The position numbers were made by a program, and so were the translations under genes. Shown here piece after piece: positions 5,028 through 7,908 of a stretch of 7,908 bases of DNA (its first letter is position 1; each line of letters opens with the position of its first letter). The notes beneath the pieces were generated by a model. The model worked only from the letters and a program-made list of their open reading frames with translations. It made no database searches and had not been told where the DNA came from. The stretch comes from an uncultured Prevotella sp. (lineage in GTDB: Bacteria; Bacteroidota; Bacteroidia; Bacteroidales; Bacteroidaceae), in contig CAAGSA010000072.1 in the NCBI GenBank assembly GCA_900772835.1, positions 1-7,908 of the forward strand. Reading direction: 5' to 3'.

Positions 5028-7637
5028 TCAGAACGTCATACGTATCATAAAGCGTATGCCGTTTTTGTGTACTCCGGGATACAGATAGTTCAGTCTTCGC
5101 GCGTATTCCACGTGTACTATCTTGAATATGTTGTGTATGCCGAGCGCAATCTCCATATACGGCCGGTTGCTGTCCATCACGCGGCATCCGTCGGGGAAAT
5201 GCATCAGCACCGCATCGTCGGCGTTGGCGGCGAGCGTGGGATTGTTCTTGTCGGTGAGCGTTCCCCACAGGCATTTGAACGCTATATACTCGCGCCACTT
5301 GAGTTTCTTCAGGAGTGGAATGCGGTTGAAGAGCTTGCCGTTGAGGTCCCACGACACGTCGGCACTGACGAACCTGTCATTCAGAAACTCCATATCGTTG
5401 ACAAGTTGGAAGGTCTGGTCCTGGATGATGTACGACATGTTGGTTGCCGGCAGGCACAGCAGCGGGAAGGGAACCTTGCTCCACTGCACTCCGCCACGCA
5501 CATACGAATCCACTTTTCCCCAGCTGTTCAGCCAGAAGCGCTTGTATATGCTTGCCTCGGTATAATGGTATCCGTAGTCGGAACCCAGCAGGCCCTTCAG
5601 TCCCACGGTGTGTCCCACGGTGAACACCGGCGCATCGAGGTTCAGCTTCAGCCTGCGCTGCTTGGTGTTGATGTATGTCTCGCCGGGGGCGAAGCGCAGT
5701 TCAGCGCGCAGCTCGGTGGTGCGGAACGGGCGCGAGGCGGCACGCAGCATATCCTCGCCCACACCGGCGCTGCTTCCGCCCATAGTGGCATAGTCGCTCA
5801 TCGGCACGAAATGGAGTGTGCCGCAGGCGCGGTTCTCCTCGGTCTTCAGCGCCACGGTGGTCTTGAATCCCCAGTCTTCCTCGCGCTCGAAGGTCAGCTC
5901 CTGCCTGTTGTAGAACATCATCTTGTCGTGGTCAGCCCATTTGAATGAGGTGAACACGTTGTCCTTGTCGGTATGCATGAACTTGTCGGAGGGCGAACAC
6001 ACGTCGTAGCTCGACGAGAAGGAGAGCGTGCGCCTGGGGAACTCGCGCGGCAGATACTCCTTTTTGTTGAACGAGTAGGTCACTTCCCCCTTGTAGTAGT
6101 TCTTGTGGCTCCCCCATCCGTGGGCATAGTATCCGCTCAGGAAGAGGTGCGGATTGAGCTTTGCGGTGGTCTGTCCGGTGATGCGCGTGCGGAATCCGTC
6201 CACGCTGTTGCTCGTGAGCATGGTGTTGATGGGACCGAAGTCGAACTTGCTGGGGTTGCCGGTCTCCACGAAGTTCTCGATGAACGCCTTCGCCACGAAC
6301 ACTATATACTTGAATCCCTTTATCTGTTCCAGATTCTTCACAAAGGCGCTCATACCGCTCTCGCTCTCGGTGAGCTGCACCTGGCGGTATTTGTTCCAGA
6401 AGGCTTCATCGCGCATCATGGCGTCCGCCTCCTTCACTTCCCTCGCCTTGCCCCTGAAGAGCTGTCGCGGCAGCTCGTCGAACGAATAGTCGGTGAGGCG
6501 CGTGTTGCGTATCACGATCGCCTTGCTCAGGAAGTTTGCCACCTTCAGCTCAGCCACCATGTCGTCTTCGGAAAGCACCCACGAACTGTCTGGCAGACAA
6601 GTGAACTCCTGTATCACCTTCAGATTCTCCACGAAATTCACGTCGCTTCGCTTCGGTATGCTCAGTTCGCAGCGCTTCACCTGATACGACGAGTCGGCAA
6701 GCACGTATATATCGCCCATGAATCCGAAGTCCTGCTGATTGTTGGGCATGAACCTGAGGTGGATACACTTGTCGCGCCCCACCTGCAGCGTGTCGGTTAT
6801 GTAGTAGCGGTAGAAGCCGATGGCGTCCTTGCCGATGGGCGACGTGAACGGATACTGCAGCAGCCGCACCTGGTCGTCGTATATGTTCACGTCCGTAAAC
6901 ACGTCTTTCAGCGTGGTAGTCAGGATGTCGCCCGTCTGGAAGATGTCGTTGATGCCCGACGAGCTTTCACCCTTCACTATGTTCTTCTCCGCCTTCGGCT
7001 TGCGGCGGAATATCTTCTGCGTCACGGTTTCGTCTACCGACAGCGGCAGTATGAGTTTCTGGTTGTATTCGCAGCGCTCTATGTGGTCCTTCAGCCACGG
7101 TTTCTTCTTGAACCTCGGTGCTTCGAGTTTCTCCTCGGTGATGTCGTTTATGGCCAGCGTAATCTTCTGATACTTGTTGTATTGGTAGAAGTCGCGGTTG
7201 TCGAGGTCGGTCTTCTTGTGCGCAATCACCTTGCGCATCAGTGCCACGGCAGGGTTGTCCTTGCGCCTGTAGCGGTGGCGCTTCGACTTTACCGTAACAT
7301 TCGTGAGCATCTTGTTGTCGGGCTTGAGCCGCACCACAAGCACATCCTTCGTCTTCTGCGTCACGTCGACGCTCTGCGACACGTAGCCCACGGCACTGAA
7401 CACGAGCTTCCACCCGTTGTGCCTCGCTATACTGTAGGTTCCGTCGATGCCGGAAACGATTGCCACGCGCGTGCCCTTATACATTATGCTGGCGCACGGG
7501 ATGCTGTCGCCCGTTTCGGCGTCGAGCACACATCCGCTTATCTGCGCTGCCACAGAAAGCGGCGCAAGCGACAAAAGCAGAAGCAACACTGTAATTACAA
7601 AATGATTCTTGGAATATTTCTTTTCACCCGTTGTCAT
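5028..7637 (-). CDS. DUF5686 outer-membrane protein with N-terminal carboxypeptidase-regulatory-like domain
   Basis: An 869-residue exported protein. Residues 1-31 form a signal peptide (basic N-terminus, core VITVLLLLLSLAPLSVAA, likely cut before QISG). Residues 33-107 resemble the CarboxypepD_reg-like beta-sandwich found at the N-terminus of many Bacteroidota outer-membrane proteins (SGCVLDAETGDSIPCASI...GTYSI...VFSAVGY). From about 118 on it matches DUF5686: KDNPAVALMRKVIAHK at 126-141, SKFDFGPINTMLTSNS at 463-478, TTAKLNPHLFLSGYYAHGWG at 490-509, and a C-terminal EIALGIHNIFKIVHVEYARR with a terminal Phe, typical of beta-barrel proteins. The alternating pattern after about 465 fits an outer-membrane barrel. 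The biochemical function is not known. Length and the signal peptide support the ATG at 7635-7637. No terminator is visible after it, so some read-through into the ChrA genes is possible. Confidence 0.93.
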   Translation of the reverse strand: MTTGEKKYSKNHFVITVLLLLLSLAPLSVAAQISGCVLDAETGDSIPCASIMYKGTRVAIVSGIDGTYSIARHNGWKLVFSAVGYVSQSVDVTQKTKDVLVVRLKPDNKMLTNVTVKSKRHRYRRKDNPAVALMRKVIAHKKTDLDNRDFYQYNKYQKITLAINDITEEKLEAPRFKKKPWLKDHIERCEYNQKLILPLSVDETVTQKIFRRKPKAEKNIVKGESSSGINDIFQTGDILTTTLKDVFTDVNIYDDQVRLLQYPFTSPIGKDAIGFYRYYITDTLQVGRDKCIHLRFMPNNQQDFGFMGDIYVLADSSYQVKRCELSIPKRSDVNFVENLKVIQEFTCLPDSSWVLSEDDMVAELKVANFLSKAIVIRNTRLTDYSFDELPRQLFRGKAREVKEADAMMRDEAFWNKYRQVQLTESESGMSAFVKNLEQIKGFKYIVFVAKAFIENFVETGNPSKFDFGPINTMLTSNSVDGFRTRITGQTTAKLNPHLFLSGYYAHGWGSHKNYYKGEVTYSFNKKEYLPREFPRRTLSFSSSYDVCSPSDKFMHTDKDNVFTSFKWADHDKMMFYNRQELTFEREEDWGFKTTVALKTEENRACGTLHFVPMSDYATMGGSSAGVGEDMLRAASRPFRTTELRAELRFAPGETYINTKQRRLKLNLDAPVFTVGHTVGLKGLLGSDYGYHYTEASIYKRFWLNSWGKVDSYVRGGVQWSKVPFPLLCLPATNMSYIIQDQTFQLVNDMEFLNDRFVSADVSWDLNGKLFNRIPLLKKLKWREYIAFKCLWGTLTDKNNPTLAANADDAVLMHFPDGCRVMDSNRPYMEIALGIHNIFKIVHVEYARRLNYLYPGVHKNGIRFMIRMTF

Positions 7638-7642
7638 ATACC

Positions 7643-7759
7643 TTATTTATCAATAATACGCCACAGGAAGGATTCCCTCTCCTGCCGCCCTCTCCACATA
7701 CGCATGAAAACCGGACGACGGCTTTTAGTTTGCACAAAGTTATTGATAAAATCATTCAT
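7643..7759 (-). CDS. Possible small basic protein, 38 residues, just upstream of the DUF5686 gene
   Basis: An ATG at 7757-7759 opens a 38-codon frame (begins MNDFINNFVQ, ends WRIIDK) that stops at TAA 7643-7645, only 5 bases before the DUF5686 ATG. It is rich in arginine (8 of 38) and has no hydrophobic membrane segment. I recognise no family. In favour: tight spacing to the next gene and a TAnnTTTG box about 75 bases upstream (7833-7840). Against: short length, and another promoter-like box (7735-7742) lies inside it. It could be a real small gene, a leader ORF coupled to translation of the large gene, or chance. Confidence 0.3.
   Translation of the reverse strand: MNDFINNFVQTKSRRPVFMRMWRGRQERESFLWRIIDK
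7735..7742 (-). promoter_or_regulatory. Candidate -7 box (TAACTTTG), proximal, for the DUF5686 gene
   Basis: Minus-strand TAACTTTG fits TAnnTTTG and lies 98 bases before the DUF5686 start codon. No convincing TTG -33 element is found 19-21 bases further upstream, so it is a candidate only. Confidence 0.4.
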
Positions 7760-7832
7760 AACTGTTATTACCAAAACAAATTTAAGATAATATAACCACT
7801 AATGGGAAAATGGCGGATTCCAGAAGCAAGTG

Positions 7833-7840
7833 CAAAGTTA
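7833..7840 (-). promoter_or_regulatory. Candidate -7 box (TAACTTTG), distal, upstream of the small ORF and DUF5686 gene
   Basis: A second minus-strand TAACTTTG lies about 98 bases beyond the proximal one and 73 bases before the possible small ORF. The -33 region (GTGGTTTTAGG) has no clear TTG at the normal spacing. The surrounding 7760-7908 is AT-rich; no gene or terminator is recognised there. Confidence 0.4.
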
Positions 7841-7908
7841 ATAGGAATATCCTAAAACCACTTCTGTAGGTGTTAAGAAATCAATCTTTTTTCGAGGTCT
7901 CGCATTAA

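Noticed and set aside
5973..7790. A 605-codon open frame on the plus strand antisense to the DUF5686 gene
   Set aside because: It mirrors the codon bias of the minus-strand gene, and its product is rich in His, Val, Arg and Leu with no recognisable family or signal. The minus-strand gene has clear domains and a signal peptide.
7861..7908. Terminator at the right edge (TTTTTT near 7888-7893)
   Set aside because: The only stem before the T-run is 4 bp (AAGA/TCTT), too weak to support a call. The CGAG/CTCG pair after it has a 2-base loop.

Overview
The window looks like a chromosomal segment from a Bacteroidota bacterium, most likely Bacteroidales and plausibly Prevotellaceae. The signs are the TAnnTTTG -7 promoter boxes, A-rich start regions with no Shine-Dalgarno sequence, a large outer-membrane protein of the DUF5686 type, and moderately high G+C coding sequence (mid-50s percent by eye). 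No mobile element, phage gene, CRISPR array, rRNA or tRNA was found.

Layout, left to right. (1) 2-655, plus strand: the 3' part of an acetyl-CoA hydrolase/CoA-transferase family gene. A roughly 200-base 3' region with degenerate short repeats follows, then a strong hairpin-plus-T-tract terminator at 855-895. That hairpin sits between the convergent plus-strand CoA-transferase and minus-strand queF and may serve both. (2) 943-2229, minus strand: a two-gene queuosine unit. A YhhQ-type queuosine-precursor transporter (1435-2124) is followed after 21 bases by queF (943-1413). A -7 box lies at 2222-2229. The leader of about 90 nt folds into two convincing hairpins and is the best candidate here for an undescribed regulatory element. 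(3) 2274-2383: five exact-period 22-bp tandem repeats, each an imperfect dyad, between the purine permease and the queuosine promoter. (4) 2392-4916, minus strand, likely one operon read from right to left: two half-size ChrA-family membrane proteins (4371-4916, then 3785-4357) followed by an NCS2/AzgA-type purine permease (2392-3690). The best promoter in the window (CAA/TTG at 5016-5018, 20-nt spacer, TACTTTTG at 4988-4995) precedes it, with an 11-bp inverted repeat directly at the presumed transcription start. (5) 5028-7637, minus strand: an 869-residue secreted or outer-membrane DUF5686 protein with an N-terminal carboxypeptidase-regulatory-like domain. (6) 7638-7908: upstream region with two TAACTTTG boxes and a possible unannotated 38-codon ORF ending 5 bases before the large gene.

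How the genes fit together: the transporter and QueF form one pathway, import of deazaguanine precursors and reduction of preQ0 to preQ1 for tRNA queuosine. The permease moves a chemically related purine, but it is on a separate transcript and a functional tie is only inference. The ChrA pair probably works as a heterodimer. The DUF5686 protein has no assigned function. All genes named here are known families. The potentially novel material is in the non-coding parts.
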